Assembly (NCBI GenBank): GCA_036844945.1
Contig: DAIUEV010000003.1
Coordinates: 51,764 to 115,763 of the forward strand
DNA length: 64,000 nucleotides
DNA from: Palsa-461 sp036844945
GTDB taxonomy: Bacteria; Actinomycetota; Acidimicrobiia; Acidimicrobiales; RAAP-2
Reading direction: 5' to 3'
Position 1 is the stretch's first letter. Each line of letters begins with the position of its first letter. The position numbers were made by a program, and so were the translations under genes. The notes beneath the pieces are model-generated. The model did not search any database. It worked only from the letters and a program-made list of their open reading frames with translations, and was not told where the DNA came from. Positions 33,781 through 43,458 of this stretch are shown here, in pieces.

Positions 33781-36767
33781 CGCTCCCGGCGCTCCTTCAC
33801 CGACGGCACCAGTGCGAAGGTGGTGTTCGGCGGCTCGCAGAGTTGCGTTCGATCGGAGATCTGCACGCGAAGCGGCGCCACGCAGGCGATCGTGACCCGG
33901 TCGTGGTCGGCACGAATGGCGACCGGATGGCCCTCGAAGCGGAACCGCAGGCCAAGTGCCCGCCACGCCTCGGGCAAACATGGGCGCACTGCGAGTGAGC
34001 CGCCCCTCGCGCGTAAGCCGAGGAATCCGAAGGCCAGCGCCTGCCACACCCCGCCCATCGTGGCCAGGTGCAGCCCCCCAGCGGTGGTTCCGGTGAGATC
34101 GTCGAGGTCGAGGCGGGCAGCCATGCGGAAGAGCTCGAGCGCCCGCTCTGCCTGTCCGGCACGAGCCAGTAGTGAGGCGGAGATGGCCGGAGACAACGAG
34201 CTGCCGTGGGCAGTCCTGGGTTCGTAGAAGGCGAGGCCCGGGGCAAGGGACCCTGGCCGCACTTCGTCTGGAACCAGGTGATGAAGCATCATCATGTCGG
34301 CTTGCTTGATGAGCTGGGAGCCCGCCACTCGGTCGTGCCCGAGCAACACGTCGACGGCGGCCGGCGGTGAAACGACTTCGGACATGAGAAGGGGTTCCAG
34401 GTCGAAGTAGCCGGCGAACTGCTCATAGAGACCTCGCTCGGGGTTCCACCCATCGACCAGCCCTTCGGCCAGAGCTCTCCAGCCGCTGGCCTCGGCGTTG
34501 TCTTTGGTCCGGGCGAGGAGCTCTGCACCACGGCGCAGGTTCCATCGGGCCATCACGTTGGTGTACGCGTTGTCATCCACTACCTCGTGATACTCATCGG
34601 GGCCCATCACGCCGTAGATGTGGCCTTTGCGGTTGGCGTCCGTCCGAATCCTGCTGGCCCAGAAGCGGGCAGTGTCGATGACCAGGTCGCCCCCAGCTCC
34701 CGTGAGAAACCCGACGTCCCCCGACCACGCCGCGTAGTGGTCGGCGGCCCATGCCACGTCGGCCACGATGTGTTGTTCATGGGCGCCGGTCGCAATCGCA
34801 ACGGGCTGGCCGCTCGGACCCCGCACGGTGCGCGGCGTGACGTCGCTCCCGTCAGCGGCGGACTCCCAGGGAAAGCGGGCCCCGCGAAGGCCAAGGGACC
34901 GGGCCGCGGCCCGGGCGGCTGGGAGCCGCCGGATCCGGTACTCGAGCATTGCACGAGCTGCCCGGGGTCGGATGGCCGTCAGCGCCGGCAGGATGAACAC
35001 GTCCGCGTCCCAGAAGACGTGCCCTCCGTAGGCGTCACCGGTCAGCCCACGAGCCCCAATCGCCGATTCGTCGGCATCAGTCGCGGCGCACAGAAGGTGG
35101 AAGACGGCGAAACGCGCCGCAAGCTCGGACTCGGGATCACCTTCGATTACCACCTCGGCATCCGCCCAGCGCTGGGCCCATCTCTCGCGATGATCGGCGA
35201 GTAGTCCGTCGAAGCCCAGGGTGTTCATCTCGGCGAGCCGGTCACACGCTTCGTCGAAGCTGGCCGAGCTGGCGGAAGCGGATACCCAAGCCGTCAGCCG
35301 CTCGATCGTGCGCGTGTCTCCGTGGGTTCGCGCGTCATCGTGGGCCGCCAGAGCGATCCCACCGTTGCTTGTGCCGACCCGGGCCAGATGGACCTCGCCG
35401 CGATGTTCTCGTTCGAAGTTCTGGGCGTCTTGAGGGGGCTGAAATGGCTCTCCCGCCCCGAGCAGCGTTCCTGGTGCTTCGGCCCGAAGTGCCATCGCGT
35501 GAGGCGAAGCGGCAGAGACGAACCGCATCGACCGCAGCCCACCACCTTGCTTAGCGATGCGCATCAGCGTGCCGGTGCGTAGGTCGATCAGGCGACGGTC
35601 GGATTCCCAATGGTGGGCGGTGGACAGCTCCAGACCAATCCAGATTGGCCCCGCAAGGAGGTCATCGTGGTCGTCGTAAATGCCGTTCACGAGAAAGAGG
35701 GGGGAGGTGCCCTGGCCGTCTTCTTCTCTGGATCCTCGCGTCCCGACCAAGCCGTTCCCGAGCGCGCCGAGAGTCTCGGCGACCCGATCTCGTCGGTATG
35801 TGGTGGGCAGGGGAACGACCCAAGCCGGATCGAGGTCGATCCGTGGCACACGGTGTGCGGCGCGGCGAGCGAGTTGGGAGTCGAGCAACTCCAAGAAACG
35901 AGCCGAACCTCCCTTTTGGTGCATCACACCCTCGGGTACACCCTCAGGTTCGACTCCGACCGAGACGACCACCGCACGCTTCAGGGCGTCGACCATCATG
36001 AGAGAGTCGCTGCCAGCGACGCCGCCGATGGGGCCGAACTCGTCACCGCCGACCAGCACCAGCCCACCGGTGATGCCCCGTTGCCCCAGCCAGCCCGCGG
36101 CCATTCGCGCCGAATCAGACTTGTCGGTCAGCCCGATTTCGATGTGCTTCACATCGCTGGTGATGCGCGGGTCGGCGAGGCCGGCTGCTCTGGAGATATC
36201 GCTGGCCAGATTTACCACCTCGGCGAGGCTCGCAACTCCGGCCGACGTCAGGCGCGATTTCACCGCTTCGGCAAGGATGGCAATGTCTGCCTTCTTGGGG
36301 TTGGCCCACTTTGGCAGGGGAATGAGGTCGATCTTGCGGCGATTAAGCCGTTCGGACACGACGTTCGCCTCGAGGCCGATCGCCTTGAGGCGGTCGACTG
36401 TCGACGTCGCCGCTCTGGAGAGGGCGGCGTCTTCCTCGCTTGTAGCCGTCCTCCGGGACACCAACGTCGGCCCGTCGGCCGTCACCTCGAAGACCTCCGA
36501 GCCTCGATTGCAGCAAAGGAACAGCCGTCCGCGACCCTTTGGTCGGGCGCCAAGCTGATCGTCGACGTTGCCGACGTGGGTACCAGTCACGATGAACATG
36601 TGGACTCCGGCTCGGGAGAGCGCCTCGACGCGTTCACGGACGCCACTGGCGTCGGATTCACGGTCAGGAACTGCGGTGCCGTCCCAATCGAAGACGAGTG
36701 CCTCAAAGGTCTCGTCGGGGACCATCGGCCCACGATGTCTGGTTTGGGCCTTGGCCGGTGTGCTCAT
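33777..36767 (-). CDS. HAD-GH65 fusion (trehalose/kojibiose phosphorylase-like glycosidase)
   Basis: A 996-residue fusion. Residues ~20-300 are a HAD-type phosphatase-like domain: DWDGT with Asp27 and Asp29 as nucleophile and acid, and VLVGGDEFGPI as the Mg site. Residues ~310-990 are a glycoside hydrolase family 65 barrel. Glu725 in GPDEYHE is the general acid known from maltose phosphorylase, followed by DNAYTNVMARW and HGSSLSP. GH65 enzymes phosphorolyse or hydrolyse alpha-glucosides such as trehalose; HAD fusions are seen in trehalose metabolism. It lies in a minus-strand cluster with the debranching enzyme and Usp genes. Confidence 0.9.
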   Translation of the reverse strand: MSTPAKAQTRHRGPMVPDETFEALVFDWDGTAVPDRESDASGVRERVEALSRAGVHMFIVTGTHVGNVDDQLGARPKGRGRLFLCCNRGSEVFEVTADGPTLVSRRTATSEEDAALSRAATSTVDRLKAIGLEANVVSERLNRRKIDLIPLPKWANPKKADIAILAEAVKSRLTSAGVASLAEVVNLASDISRAAGLADPRITSDVKHIEIGLTDKSDSARMAAGWLGQRGITGGLVLVGGDEFGPIGGVAGSDSLMMVDALKRAVVVSVGVEPEGVPEGVMHQKGGSARFLELLDSQLARRAAHRVPRIDLDPAWVVPLPTTYRRDRVAETLGALGNGLVGTRGSREEDGQGTSPLFLVNGIYDDHDDLLAGPIWIGLELSTAHHWESDRRLIDLRTGTLMRIAKQGGGLRSMRFVSAASPHAMALRAEAPGTLLGAGEPFQPPQDAQNFEREHRGEVHLARVGTSNGGIALAAHDDARTHGDTRTIERLTAWVSASASSASFDEACDRLAEMNTLGFDGLLADHRERWAQRWADAEVVIEGDPESELAARFAVFHLLCAATDADESAIGARGLTGDAYGGHVFWDADVFILPALTAIRPRAARAMLEYRIRRLPAARAAARSLGLRGARFPWESAADGSDVTPRTVRGPSGQPVAIATGAHEQHIVADVAWAADHYAAWSGDVGFLTGAGGDLVIDTARFWASRIRTDANRKGHIYGVMGPDEYHEVVDDNAYTNVMARWNLRRGAELLARTKDNAEASGWRALAEGLVDGWNPERGLYEQFAGYFDLEPLLMSEVVSPPAAVDVLLGHDRVAGSQLIKQADMMMLHHLVPDEVRPGSLAPGLAFYEPRTAHGSSLSPAISASLLARAGQAERALELFRMAARLDLDDLTGTTAGGLHLATMGGVWQALAFGFLGLRARGGSLAVRPCLPEAWRALGLRFRFEGHPVAIRADHDRVTIACVAPLRVQISDRTQLCEPPNTTFALVPSVKERRER

Positions 36768-37066
36768 CCGTCAGACGATCGGGCTGCGAGTACACCCGAT
36801 TCGCCGGCTCTGGCCATCGTTTCATCTTCAGTGCGCCGAACCGGGCCCGGTAGGGTCGATAGTCACAGCACCGCGAATCGGGCGCTGCCGGTGTGGGCAA
36901 TCGGCCAGAGCGAAGCGCGCGCCGACACCGCTGAGACGACCCGTCGGCTTTCGACGCCGTGTCAGTGACCCTTGCCGGGGCCCACGGATCGCCGGGCCAG
37001 GTCCGGGACCTGGAGGGGAACACCTCGGACGATGGGTGTCACCTCAGCCCAATGCCCGACGCCCGG

Positions 37067-39235
37067 TCAAGCGACGTTCGGACCGGTTGGCCGCAACGGC
37101 GGAATGGCGGCCGTGATGGGCTGGCGGGCCGAACGCTCGAGATCGATGCCTTCGGGCAGTCCGTCGACGTGCCAACCGTCGCTTGAGATGTCGATCGTCA
37201 CCTTGGCTCCGGCGAGGTGAAGTCCGTCGATCCGGAGCGGGAGCAGGCTTTCGGGCACGGCGGGGTCGCACCAGACCCTGCCGAAGGGCACCCACGGGTC
37301 GAAGCGCAGGAGCGTTCGCAGAAGGTAGAGGGGTGCGGCGGCCGACCAGGCCTGGGGTGAGCAGGCGGTGGGATAGCCAATGGGAGCGGGAAATTCGTCT
37401 CGGTCGAACCCACAGAACAGTTCGGGAAGTCGGCTACCCAGTTGCTCGGAGACGTCGAGGAGCGCAAGCGCGATGCGCTGGGCCTCGGCGACGAACCCGT
37501 AGCGCATCAGTCCAGACGCCACGATGGCGTTGTCGTGCGGCCATACCGAGCCATTGTGATAGCTCATCGGGTTGTAGGCACCCATTGTCGTTCCGAGGGT
37601 CCGCACCCCGAAACCAGTGAACATCGCTGGACTTAAGAGGTGATGGGCGACGGAGGCCGCCTTGTCCTCGTCGACGATGCCAGTCCAGAGGCAGTGGCCC
37701 ATATTGGATGCCATTGAGTCAACCGGTCGCTTCTGGGCATCCAGCGCCACTGCGAAATAGCCGCGATCAGCAAGCCAGAATGCTTCGTTGAAGCGTCGCT
37801 TGAGCGTCGTCGCTCGGTCCGACCAGTATCGGGAGACGTCGGGATCGCCCGATTCTCGAGCGAAGTGCGCTCGGGCGAGAAATGCGGCGTATACGTAGCC
37901 CTGAACCTCGGCCAGGGCGATCGGAGGTTCGGGGAGGCCCCCGGTGGCGAAGCTGATGCCATCAAAGGAGTCCTTCCAGCCCTGATTAATCAGACCACGA
38001 TCGGTAGCACGCTGATACTCAACGAAGCCGTCCTCGTCGCGATCGCCGTATCGCTGGATCCACTCCAACGCGCGGTCCGCGTGTGGAAGCAGCGCGTCCA
38101 CGTCGGAAGTGGCCAGTCCCCAGCGCCGTAACTCGCCAAGCAACATCACGAACAGGGGCGTTGCGTCGATACTGCCGTAGTAGACGTTGCTACCTCCGAG
38201 GGTCATCTCGGCGTCTAAGCCCGACCGTACCTCGTGGAGGATGCGGCCAGGTTCTTCCTCTGTGAGCGGATCGATTCGACTTCCTTGCAACTGAGCCAGA
38301 GTCTGGAGAGTCCCGAGGGCAACACTCGGGTCGACGGGGAGAAGCATCCAACTCGTCAAGAGCGAGTCACGGCCGAACAGGGTCATGAACCATGGGACTC
38401 CGGCGGCGACCACAACCCGCTCAGGGTGATCGGGATCAAAGATTCGAAGTGCGCCAAGATCCTCGGCACTCGTTGCCAGCAGGGAGCTCAGGCGTTCCTC
38501 TGGGGTGCTCACCGACGGTGCTGTTTGGCGCCAGGCAGCGTGCCGAGTGGCAGGTTGACTGGTTTCTATGGGTTGTCCCGGTCGGTAACGGGGTGGTATC
38601 TCCACGCCGTTGAGCACCGGAACTACCTGAACGCTCACGGTTGCGTCCGACCGTGGTGCGACGACCAGTTGCCATGTGATCTGGTTCCCGGTGGCGTTCG
38701 CCTCGGCATCTCCGCACACGTTGACACCGCGACCATCGGACCCCTTGTCGTAGCCCATCGTCACGGTTGAACCGCCCGTGCTGTGCGTGAATCCCTCCCG
38801 GCTTCGGACCCTGCCCTCCTTCACCTCGAACAAACCAGCGAAGTCCGCTTCGACCTCCAGAATCAGGCCGACGCCAGCCGTCTCGGTGCCCAGGTTGCGC
38901 ACCGTGATGTCTTCGCGCATTCCGTTGCCCACGTATCGATTTCGAACCACGAGCAACGTGCTGTCGCCGATACCAGCCCTCGGGGGCCGCCGAGTGACGA
39001 AGATGCCGGCATACGGCGCCGGACTCAGTGCAGCCAACGGGTCCAACAAGAAACTCTCGACCGTGAGTTCAAAGCGACTAAGAAACCTAGTGTCGCGAAA
39101 GAACAGACCCTGTTCTGCCCCCGGCCGGATGTCCCCTGTCGGCTCGCAGATACAGAACGTCAGGCCTTCGACAAGTGTCACCGTCCCGTTCGAAGCAACG
39201 CTGGGCGTTCCGCTAAAGGCCCACCCTTGTGTCAA
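37067..39235 (-). CDS. Glycogen-debranching-type amylo-alpha-1,6-glucosidase
   Basis: A 722-residue protein. The N-terminal debranching domain (VTLVEGLTFCICEP, GLFFRDTRFLSRFEL) is followed by an (alpha/alpha)6 barrel with VPWFMTLFGRDSLLTSWM, LINQGWKDSFDG and YHNGSVWPHDNAI. It should remove alpha-1,6 branches from glycogen or related glucans. The best in-frame start is TTG 39235; GAGGAAG lies 11 bp upstream. It is separated by 300 bp from the HAD-GH65 gene and by 235 bp from the GT4 gene on the same strand. A decayed copy of its C-terminus lies at 41.15-41.58 kb. Confidence 0.9.
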   Translation of the reverse strand: MTQGWAFSGTPSVASNGTVTLVEGLTFCICEPTGDIRPGAEQGLFFRDTRFLSRFELTVESFLLDPLAALSPAPYAGIFVTRRPPRAGIGDSTLLVVRNRYVGNGMREDITVRNLGTETAGVGLILEVEADFAGLFEVKEGRVRSREGFTHSTGGSTVTMGYDKGSDGRGVNVCGDAEANATGNQITWQLVVAPRSDATVSVQVVPVLNGVEIPPRYRPGQPIETSQPATRHAAWRQTAPSVSTPEERLSSLLATSAEDLGALRIFDPDHPERVVVAAGVPWFMTLFGRDSLLTSWMLLPVDPSVALGTLQTLAQLQGSRIDPLTEEEPGRILHEVRSGLDAEMTLGGSNVYYGSIDATPLFVMLLGELRRWGLATSDVDALLPHADRALEWIQRYGDRDEDGFVEYQRATDRGLINQGWKDSFDGISFATGGLPEPPIALAEVQGYVYAAFLARAHFARESGDPDVSRYWSDRATTLKRRFNEAFWLADRGYFAVALDAQKRPVDSMASNMGHCLWTGIVDEDKAASVAHHLLSPAMFTGFGVRTLGTTMGAYNPMSYHNGSVWPHDNAIVASGLMRYGFVAEAQRIALALLDVSEQLGSRLPELFCGFDRDEFPAPIGYPTACSPQAWSAAAPLYLLRTLLRFDPWVPFGRVWCDPAVPESLLPLRIDGLHLAGAKVTIDISSDGWHVDGLPEGIDLERSARQPITAAIPPLRPTGPNVA

Positions 39236-39470
39236 CGTTCAGCCAACTTCCTCGGGACAATCACTATCCGGCTCTCAGTATTCGAGTTTCTTGTGAGGGC
39301 CTGATTGATCGAGGATGTCGGTAATCATCTCCTCGGGGCCCCACGTCTCTTGCCGGCATGGTAACGCCATCGATGTTGATCGCCGCGTCTCGGCCCAATT
39401 CCTCATCGTCCTGGCACTCTCTGACCCCCTTTTGGGGGATCCCGGTGGGCGGCGATCCAGAGTCCTGGGC

Positions 39471-40544
39471 CTAGTTGGTTCCGTCGATCAGACGGCGATA
39501 GACAGCACGGTGTTCCCTGACCATTCGGCCCGCCGAGAAACGATCTTCAGCCGTCGCCCGGCAACGGGAGCGGTCGATTCGATGAACTTGTCGAACACCT
39601 CGCTCGAGTGACCCGAGATCGTGACACACGAAACCCGTCTCGCCATCATCGACGATCTCGGAAGCCGCGCCCCAATCGCTGGCCACTATAGGAGTGCCGC
39701 ACGCTAGGGCTTCGATCATGACCATTCCGAATGGTTCGGCCCAACGGATGGGATTGAGCAGGCAGACGGCGTCCTTCAGAAAATCATACTTGTCGCTGCG
39801 GCTCAGTTCACCGATGAACTCGATGTCAGCGCCAAGGCCGGGTGCTATATGAGAGGTGAAGTACTCGCGCTCGCTTGGCTCGGACATCTTTGCCGCGATT
39901 CGCAATGGCATTCCGGCTTGCCGAGCCACCGCGATCGCGGTGTCGATGCCCTTGTCTGGATGCATTCGCCCGAGAACCGCCGCATATCCACCACCGCCCG
40001 AGCCAAACGGGATTCGCTCGACATCAATGCCGTGGTGAATCACCGAGGCAATCGAAACTCCGGTTGCAGTCGAGGCTTGGTGTCTGGAGATGGCGATCAC
40101 GGGCGTCCGCTCGGAGATGGTCCGGTAGATCGGCGTCAGGATGTCATTGAACGGTCCGTGATTGGTGGTCACGACGGGAGGACTGACGATCCCTTGGGCA
40201 TACAGCGGGCCCACCAATGTGTGGTCATGGATGACGTCCACATCCTTCAACATCTCGTATGCCCCGATCACGTGACAAGCCTCTTCGGCGACACCACCGC
40301 TCCCCACGCCAAGCGCTTTGGCGAATACCCACTTCCGGTTCACCGGACAGGTGGCGTCGCCCGTCGTCACGAGCACGACGTCAACTCCGGCGGCGACCAG
40401 GCCCCTAGCGAGGATGTCCAGCACGTTCTCGGTGCCTCCGTACCTGGTTGGGGGCACCGGCAACCATGGAGGAGAGATGATGCCGACGGCGAGCGGGGCT
40501 GAGTCGCGCTCAGGTTGGGACGCAGACCGGGCAGGTACTGCCAT
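39471..40544 (-). CDS. Glycosyltransferase family 4
   Basis: A 357-residue GT-B glycosyltransferase. The N-terminal PPTRYGGTENVLDIL loop and HDHT are typical acceptor-domain motifs. The C-terminal donor domain has LGRMHPDKGIDTAI and EPFGMVMIEALACGTPIVAS with the EX7E motif. Similar enzymes make disaccharides, glucosylglycerate or cell-envelope glycans. As the first gene of the alpha-glucan cluster it may build the substrate that the following genes act on, but the donor and acceptor are not readable. Confidence 0.88.
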   Translation of the reverse strand: MAVPARSASQPERDSAPLAVGIISPPWLPVPPTRYGGTENVLDILARGLVAAGVDVVLVTTGDATCPVNRKWVFAKALGVGSGGVAEEACHVIGAYEMLKDVDVIHDHTLVGPLYAQGIVSPPVVTTNHGPFNDILTPIYRTISERTPVIAISRHQASTATGVSIASVIHHGIDVERIPFGSGGGGYAAVLGRMHPDKGIDTAIAVARQAGMPLRIAAKMSEPSEREYFTSHIAPGLGADIEFIGELSRSDKYDFLKDAVCLLNPIRWAEPFGMVMIEALACGTPIVASDWGAASEIVDDGETGFVCHDLGSLERGVRQVHRIDRSRCRATAEDRFSAGRMVREHRAVYRRLIDGTN

Positions 40545-40627
40545 CGGGCCATGGTGCCATGCCGAGCCACCGAGGCCCAGGGCCGTAGGTCACTGCTCCC
40601 CACCCCGGGCGATGACTTTCGGCCCTT

Positions 40628-41125
40628 GTGACAACCGCTTCTTGCGCCAATCATCGTTCTATGTGGATCGATGAACGGGGATCCGAGGTGCTGGCGCTCG
40701 GTGAGTGCCATCGCCTGCTGGCCGTCGGCGCTCAAGAGCACCGGCACGGTCACCTCGGCGTCGCCCAGTTGGGTGCACCTTTGGTACTGCCACTCGATTA
40801 CGCCGTTCACGGCCCTGACGTGGTGGTGCGGATCGGGGACGGGTTGTTCCAACGCGTAAACGGTCGCCTCGTGGCGTTCCAGGTGGACGGCGTGACCGTC
40901 TCATCGGAGGGGCTCGGGAGTCAGCGACTGTGGAGCGTGCTCTTGCGGGGTCTCGCGATTGAGGAACACGGCGCCATTGCCAGCAGTCATATTCCGGACC
41001 CCCGAGTGCCCGAACCGGGCGAACGAGTGGTCCGCCTCCGTGCCGACGTCGTGACTGGTCGACGGTTTCCCGTTCCGTCAGCCTCAGTTCAGGCCGATCG
41101 TGCCGCAGTATTGAAATCGTCGTGA
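40628..41125 (+). CDS. Pyridoxamine 5'-phosphate oxidase-family (flavin/F420-binding) protein
   Basis: A protein of 165 residues from GTG 40628, or 154 from ATG 40661. The split-barrel signature is seen in CHRLLAVGAQEHRHGHLGVA, APLVLPLDYAVHG and VAFQVDGVTVSSEG. This family binds FMN, F420 or haem and includes small reductases. The start is uncertain as neither candidate has a clear Shine-Dalgarno. It diverges from the GT4 gene and ends just before the pseudogene at 41149. Confidence 0.72.
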   Translation: MTTASCANHRSMWIDERGSEVLALGECHRLLAVGAQEHRHGHLGVAQLGAPLVLPLDYAVHGPDVVVRIGDGLFQRVNGRLVAFQVDGVTVSSEGLGSQRLWSVLLRGLAIEEHGAIASSHIPDPRVPEPGERVVRLRADVVTGRRFPVPSASVQADRAAVLKSS

Positions 41126-41148
41126 AATGCGTGTCACATGACCTGCCC

Positions 41149-41580
41149 AGATACCACAACGGCCCGGTTTGGCCCCATAACAGCGCGATGTGCCGCCGGG
41201 CTCGCACGGTACGGGTATCTCAAACAAGCACACGGAATGACGGTGTGACTGTTCGAGGCAGCACGTGCCTTCGGCGATCGACTTCGCGAGCTTTTTCTGC
41301 GGCTTTGACCGGCAAACGTTTCCGAGTTCAATCCCCGTACCCTGTTTCGTGTTCGCCACAAGTGTGGGCTTCTACCTCGCCGTTTTGGTTGCTCCGGACG
41401 TGGCTACTTGGCCTAGAACCGTGCATTCCCGGTGGAGTGGTCGTTTGCCCTCCGTCAATCCCCGACCCGATTAGCAGTCATGTTGAGAACCTCCGTTTGG
41501 CTGGTGCCCGCGTCGACATCGAAGCAACGGCGAGCACCGTAAAGGCGCGGAGACTCCCTCACGGCTTTCAACCCATTGAA
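41149..41580 (+). pseudogene. Frameshifted relic of a debranching-enzyme C-terminus
   Basis: Read in shifting frames, this stretch aligns with the end of the intact debranching enzyme at 37067-39235. RYHNGPVWPHNSA matches SYHNGSVWPHDNA; then, after a frameshift, AAGLARYGYLKQAHG matches ASGLMRYGFVAEAQR, followed by a stop. LFEAARAFGDRLRELF follows, then after another shift FCGFDRQTFP matches FCGFDRDEFP. Finally YPVSCSPQVW and NLRLAGARVDIEA match YPTACSPQAW and GLHLAGAKVTIDI. At least two to three frameshifts and internal stops make it non-functional. It lies inverted relative to the intact gene, with nothing of the N-terminal 75 percent left. Confidence 0.85.
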
Positions 41581-41748
41581 CTGAGGCGCGTCCCGCATTC
41601 GAACACATGACATCACCACAACGTTTCCAGGACGGTTCGCGAGAAGTCGAGGAGAACCCAGCACACCGTGTAGGTCGCTCCCGAGCAAGAGCGCGGCATC
41701 GGGCACCAGGACCGGAGACGTCTGCGTTCTGGCTACGGCCGGGCTCCC

Positions 41749-42558
41749 TTACTGAAGCTGAATGCGCACCTCGAAAACGGTCACCGGTTCCGGGAACCCC
41801 TTGAGGGAAAGCTCGCCTCTGGAGTCGAAGTCAAACCGCTTGCCAATGCAGAGATCGCGAACGGCCGATGAAACGACGATGCAACCGGGGGATGCGGCGT
41901 CGCACAGCCGTGCTGAGAGCTGGACTGCAGCTCCGAACAAGTCTCCGTGTTCGGTCACTGGCTCACCAGCACTGATGCCAACACGGACGTGAATGGGCCG
42001 ATCAGTTCCCGCGTTCCGGTGATGCAATGAACCCTGGATGTCGATGCCAGCTTCAACCGCGGCGGCAACGGAGTTGAACGAAGCCATGATTCCATCGCCG
42101 GTGTGCTTGACCTCGCGGCCATCTCGCTCGCTGATTGCAGTCCGCACGATCTGGTCGTGCTCGTGAATCACAGTCATGAAGGCCTCGTCGCCGAGTTCCT
42201 GGGTCTGCTGTGTTGAGCCACAAAGATCCGTGAACATGATCGCTCGGACCGCAGAATCGACGTACGCCTCGCCTGGAGGGTGTCGGGGTGGAGTACCGAG
42301 AAACGCATTTATCGGTCCTTCGCCCACTTCAATGATGTTGTCTGCCACCAGGCCGTGAGCCTCTCGGTGGACGGCCTCCAGAGACTCACGATTAGGACCT
42401 TCGGCGAGACAGAAGACGGTCCCGTCGTTGTCATCGAACCAATAGGTGACGTAACGGACCCCGTATCGCTCCTGAATGGTCAGATCGAGCTCGTGGGCCG
42501 CTGCGATGTCGGTGGCTGTTGCGCCAGGGGCATCGTGCCGATCCAAGAAGAGCGCCAC
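41749..42558 (-). CDS. DUF4242 (SCO4226-like) domain fused to class III nucleotide cyclase
   Basis: A 269-residue protein. Residues 1-90 (MALFLDRHDAPGATATDIAA, then YVTYWFDDNDGTVFCLAEGP) match DUF4242, a small fold known as nickel-binding in SCO4226. Residues ~100-265 are a class III adenylate/guanylate cyclase domain: MFTDLCGST with a metal Asp, VKHTGDGIMASF with the second, and RVGISAGEP. It should make a cyclic nucleotide, possibly gated by metal. GTG 42558 lies 6 bp after TAGCCT, leaderless-type. It diverges from the truncated VOC gene. Confidence 0.87.
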   Translation of the reverse strand: MALFLDRHDAPGATATDIAAAHELDLTIQERYGVRYVTYWFDDNDGTVFCLAEGPNRESLEAVHREAHGLVADNIIEVGEGPINAFLGTPPRHPPGEAYVDSAVRAIMFTDLCGSTQQTQELGDEAFMTVIHEHDQIVRTAISERDGREVKHTGDGIMASFNSVAAAVEAGIDIQGSLHHRNAGTDRPIHVRVGISAGEPVTEHGDLFGAAVQLSARLCDAASPGCIVVSSAVRDLCIGKRFDFDSRGELSLKGFPEPVTVFEVRIQLQ

Positions 42559-42612
42559 ACAAGCAGGCTAGCCACCCCGACAAGTCGCTGCTCGACCCGT
42601 CACCCTCGATGA

Positions 42613-42888
42613 CTTGGATCGGGCGTACACCCCGGGGACCATGCCGCCTACTGTGTCGGCTTCGATTCCGCCGGGCAGCACATCGGATTGGTGCCGGGCG
42701 GGGGGGCGCAGGCAATGACGTCGCCAGTGACGTACTGGCATGTATCGGACATCGAGGCAACGCTGGCCGAGGTGACCGCCGCGGGTGGCATCCTGAAGGA
42801 GCAGCCGCGCGACGTCGGTGGTGGCCGCCTGGTGGCCACCTTCACCGATCCTGACGGGAACGTCCTCGGTCTGCTGCAAGATCCGTGA
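42613..42888 (+). pseudogene. 5'-truncated VOC/glyoxalase-family gene
   Basis: This open stretch follows TGA 42610-42612 and has no usable start until GTG 42688. It encodes VGFDSAGQHIGLVPGG, YWHVSDIEATLAEVTAAGG and FTDPDGNVLGLLQDP, which are the second part of a vicinal-oxygen-chelate protein. About 40 N-terminal residues, including the first metal ligand, are missing, so it is probably a relic. Its end overlaps the start of the next gene (GTGA), so it may formerly have been translated with it. A functional 66-residue product from GTG 42688 cannot be excluded. Confidence 0.65.
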
Positions 42889-43337
42889 GTGAAGAGACGC
42901 GATCTGGAGCCGAGCGCCGCCGTGACACCGAGAAACGGCTCGAGCACGACGCCGACGTCTGGGTGGCCAGTGCTTCTGCGGACGGTGCGCCCTATCTCGT
43001 CCCGCTGTCGTTCGATTGGGATGGCCAGGCCGTGCTGGTCGCAACGCCGGCGAACAGCACCACTGCCAGGAACCTCGCTGCCACTCGGACGGTGCGGTTG
43101 GGGCTGGGCCACACTCGCGACGTGTTGATGATCGACGGCCAAGTCGAGGTGCTCGACACCGAAGGGCTCTCGCCGGAGTGGCGTTCCCGGTTTGCCACGC
43201 GGACCGGCTGGGATCCGGGTATGGAGACCAGGCCGCATCGCTGGTTTCGCATCTCCCCACGGCGCATCCAGGCGTGGCGCGAGGTGAACGAGTTGTCCGG
43301 CCGGGAGCTCATGCGGGATGGCTGCTGGCTGCTTTGA
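42885..43337 (+). CDS. Pyridoxamine 5'-phosphate oxidase-family protein
   Basis: A 150-residue split-barrel flavin/F420-binding protein. ADVWVASASADGAPYLVPLSFDW is the strand pair typical of the family (residues 23-45), followed by ARNLAATRTVRLGLGHTRDVLMIDG and a C-terminal RWFRISPRRIQAWRE. Members include F420-dependent reductases. The GTG at 42885 overlaps the stop of the truncated VOC frame. No Shine-Dalgarno is seen, so translation may depend on coupling or a leaderless start. Confidence 0.82.
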   Translation: MSEETRSGAERRRDTEKRLEHDADVWVASASADGAPYLVPLSFDWDGQAVLVATPANSTTARNLAATRTVRLGLGHTRDVLMIDGQVEVLDTEGLSPEWRSRFATRTGWDPGMETRPHRWFRISPRRIQAWREVNELSGRELMRDGCWLL

Positions 43338-43458
43338 GCGTCGCCGAAGTGGCAGGACCCTCGGAGCCAACCCGAGTCGGAGGACGTGGATCCGGCGATC
43401 CGTCCCATCCTGGGTATCGTAAGAACGTTCATTTTCTGAAAGCTCTCTTGGGGGAAGC

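Noticed and set aside
41084..41359. Small minus-strand frames opposite the debranching-enzyme relic
   Set aside because: The plus strand in three frames matches a known protein, which explains the sequence; the minus frames do not.
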